From assembly GCF_000754815.1 (NCBI RefSeq), contig NZ_KN150748.1, forward strand, positions 61,116 through 96,053: a stretch of DNA of 34,938 bases, in the 5' to 3' direction. Source of the stretch: Yersinia ruckeri ATCC 29473. Lineage in GTDB: Bacteria; Pseudomonadota; Gammaproteobacteria; Enterobacterales; Enterobacteriaceae. The notes beneath the pieces are model-generated. The model saw only the letters and a list, made by a program, of their open reading frames with translations. It searched no databases and was not told where the DNA came from. A program made the translations under genes and the position numbers. Shown here one piece after another: positions 33,446-34,938 of the stretch; position 1 is the stretch's first letter; the number at the start of each line of letters is the position of its first letter.

Positions 33446-34531
33446 TCATGCAAAAAGATGATCTGCCACTGTTGCTGCTTCCTGAGTAAAACCGGCCCGT
33501 TTCAGTTTTTCCACCGTCTGTGCGGGGTAATAAGGCCTACTGACGCTACTCGCCCAGATACCGTCTATCTCAGCCTGCCATATCGCACCCCCTATGTTGG
33601 CCGCCACATTCATCTCCTTGAGATGACACGCAAACCGATGGTCGTGCTCTTCACAGAATAAGTCTCCTCCGGAATGCTGCAGGGCGGTGATACCGGCCAG
33701 TTTCTCTGGGGTTGCCCATTGGTTAAATAGCTGGCCGGCCTGCCCCAAATCTTTTTGAGCTGAGTTGAGGAAATTCAGCTCATCAGACATCAGTTCTGGG
33801 CCAGATAACGAAGAGGCGTATATATAGTCCCGTAGCTTTTTATCCAGCACATTGCGATCCCACGCGGTCTTCCAAATATCGTTAAGTTCTATGAAATCAG
33901 CTACTGACAAGCCGGGTACTGTAACAGGTAATCCGATCATCCGTGCCGTGTCGCGGTTTTTCTGGATTATCGTAAAGGCTAAACTCAGTTCCTTTCCGCT
34001 GAGGTCATATGTTGTCGAGATCAACGTCTTTGCGGCCGTAAAGTTTGCCGTCCCCCACTGGTCCCGAGCAGGTAGCAGCTCTGCAATGGAGACAATATCG
34101 GCACGGCTAAGATGACGGGTAAATGTGCCTGTGCGGTATTCGTGCCTCAGATAGCCCATCAGGAGGCGGATTTTTTTAAAGTGTTCTTTGATGTCCTGAA
34201 ATTGCTCCTGCAGAACCAATACGTTAATCAGGCTGACGTCCGTGAGATGTTTTACGGATAGGGTGTCGTAACTGTATCTAAACGTCTGCCCAGTCGGGTC
34301 GGTTTCGGCAATGCATTTTATATGTGCGTCGAGAGGCGCGGTTTCCTGACTGAAACGGCGGTCTATTACTGCCGCATTTTGCACAAAATAGTCCCACAAA
34401 TTTTTGATGTCGTGTTGACCTATCACACGGTTAACTTCCGCGGTGAGTGGTCTTTTACTCACTTTTGCGAGCTGTGCTAAATCCCCTATCAGTGAATAGA
34501 CCCGGGTTTCGTAGACACTTTTTTGCCTCAT
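33446..34531 (-). CDS. Hypothetical protein, 361 aa
   Basis: I do not recognise this protein. It is mostly helical, begins MRQKSVYETRVYSLIGDLAQ, and has charged helices near residues 110-125 (FQDIKEHFKKIRLLMGYLRH). A histidine- and cysteine-containing patch, FCEEHDHRFACHLKE, lies near 290-305 and could bind metal, though the spacing fits no motif I know. There is no clear ribosome site before the ATG, and the IS3-family element begins within about 25 bases, so the native N-terminus or promoter may have been lost. A stop codon in frame four codons upstream closes the reading frame. It converges with the metallopeptidase gene. Confidence 0.6.
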   Translation of the reverse strand: MRQKSVYETRVYSLIGDLAQLAKVSKRPLTAEVNRVIGQHDIKNLWDYFVQNAAVIDRRFSQETAPLDAHIKCIAETDPTGQTFRYSYDTLSVKHLTDVSLINVLVLQEQFQDIKEHFKKIRLLMGYLRHEYRTGTFTRHLSRADIVSIAELLPARDQWGTANFTAAKTLISTTYDLSGKELSLAFTIIQKNRDTARMIGLPVTVPGLSVADFIELNDIWKTAWDRNVLDKKLRDYIYASSLSGPELMSDELNFLNSAQKDLGQAGQLFNQWATPEKLAGITALQHSGGDLFCEEHDHRFACHLKEMNVAANIGGAIWQAEIDGIWASSVSRPYYPAQTVEKLKRAGFTQEAATVADHLFA

Positions 34532-34557
34532 AATGGAGGCCTAATGAAGGAGTGTTT

Positions 34558-34938
34558 ATGTCAGTCAAAACGTTCACTGAAGAATTCAAAATTGAAGCTG
34601 TAAAACAGATTAACGAGCAGGGATACCCTGTTTCTGAGGTTGCGGCACGACTTGGTGTTTCCACCAATAGCCTTTACGCATGGATCAAGCGTTACCAAAA
34701 CCCGAACCACAGCGCAAGCAGGACGATGCCCTCCAGCACGAAGTAAAGCGCCTCAGGCAAGAACTTAAGCGGGTGACTGAAGAGCGAGATATTTTAAAAA
34801 AGGCCGCCGCGTACTTTGCAAGAACGTCAGGCTGAAGTACGCCTTCATTAAAAAATGTCGACCTTTTATGCGGTACGCCGGTTGTGTCTGGTTCTTGGCC
34901 TCCATTACAGCGGTTATTACCAGTGGCTAAAACGGCCT
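34558..34938 (+). pseudogene. IS3-family transposase (orfA and start of orfB), frameshifted and cut by window end
   Basis: AAGGAG precedes the ATG of MSVKTFTEEFKIEAVKQINE, then ARLGVSTNSLYAWIKRYQ, the HTH of an IS3-family OrfA. Near 34695-34700 (CAAAACCC) the frame shifts. The true continuation is KPEPQRKQDDALQHEVKRLR, then LKRVTEERDILKKAAAYFAR, in the other frame, so one base seems missing. The orfB start (AFIKKCRPF, then YAVRRLCLVLGLHYSGYYQW) shows a second apparent one-base loss at CCTTTTAT near 34865. Both sit in or beside homopolymers, so real decay or sequencing error are both possible. The rest of orfB lies beyond the window. Confidence 0.85.

Overview
The window looks like a stretch of a large plasmid, or a plasmid-derived island, from a gammaproteobacterium, most likely of the Enterobacterales. 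The reasons are a ResD-like tyrosine recombinase of the kind found beside RepFIB-type replicons, Tn3-, Tn402/Tn5053-, IS91-, IS6- and IS3-family elements of enterobacterial style, and many genes cut exactly at transposon ends. No replication initiator, partition or conjugation gene is visible, and I saw no tRNA, rRNA or CRISPR array. The species cannot be named from sequence alone.

Layout. (1) 1-4058: the tail of a serine recombinase, a non-coding stretch with GTAG-type hairpins, an unrecognised 311-aa gene with a good terminator, and an IS91-family transposase. (2) 4059-8517: the wreck of a type I restriction-modification locus. A small HTH-like gene and a gutted hsdM are followed by two intact, translationally overlapping genes: a PHP-domain/ABC-type ATPase and an AlbA_2 (Schlafen-like)/GHKL-like protein. 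(3) 8982-15466: a Tn3-family transposon with 34-bp perfect terminal repeats. It has divergent tnpR and tnpA around a res region, and an 883-aa ABC-type ATPase in an operon with tnpR. Its tnpA is broken by an internal deletion and frameshift. (4) 15467-18846: debris. It holds a chimeric ORF ending in a second Tn3-family TnpA tail and terminal repeat, an IS6-family remnant, a HEPN-like gene overprinted by the IS6 end, a small promoter-gene-terminator unit between near-identical 24-bp repeats, and a serine recombinase.

(5) 18847-29388: a 10.5-kb Tn402/Tn5053-type transposon, recognised by matching TGTCATTTTCAGA termini and a tniA-tniB-tniQ operon. Where such elements usually carry the serine resolvase tniR, this one has a ResD-like tyrosine recombinase with inverted repeats upstream. 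Its cargo is a two-gene operon: a 1085-aa KAP-type P-loop NTPase with membrane segments, and a membrane-anchored DUF4041/T5orf172 (GIY-YIG-like) protein. (6) 29389-34938: backbone-like genes. These are resD with a coupled membrane protein, two unrecognised genes, a predicted HExxH zinc metallopeptidase, and the start of a frameshifted IS3-family element.

Read together, the region is a layered transposon array carrying at least three defence-like modules: the PHP-ATPase with AlbA_2 pair, the Tn3-borne ATPase, and the KAP with DUF4041-GIY-YIG pair. The best candidate for an undescribed system is the last one, riding a Tn402-like element that appears to have inserted next to a resolvase's res region. 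All defence functions are inferences from domain content and context.
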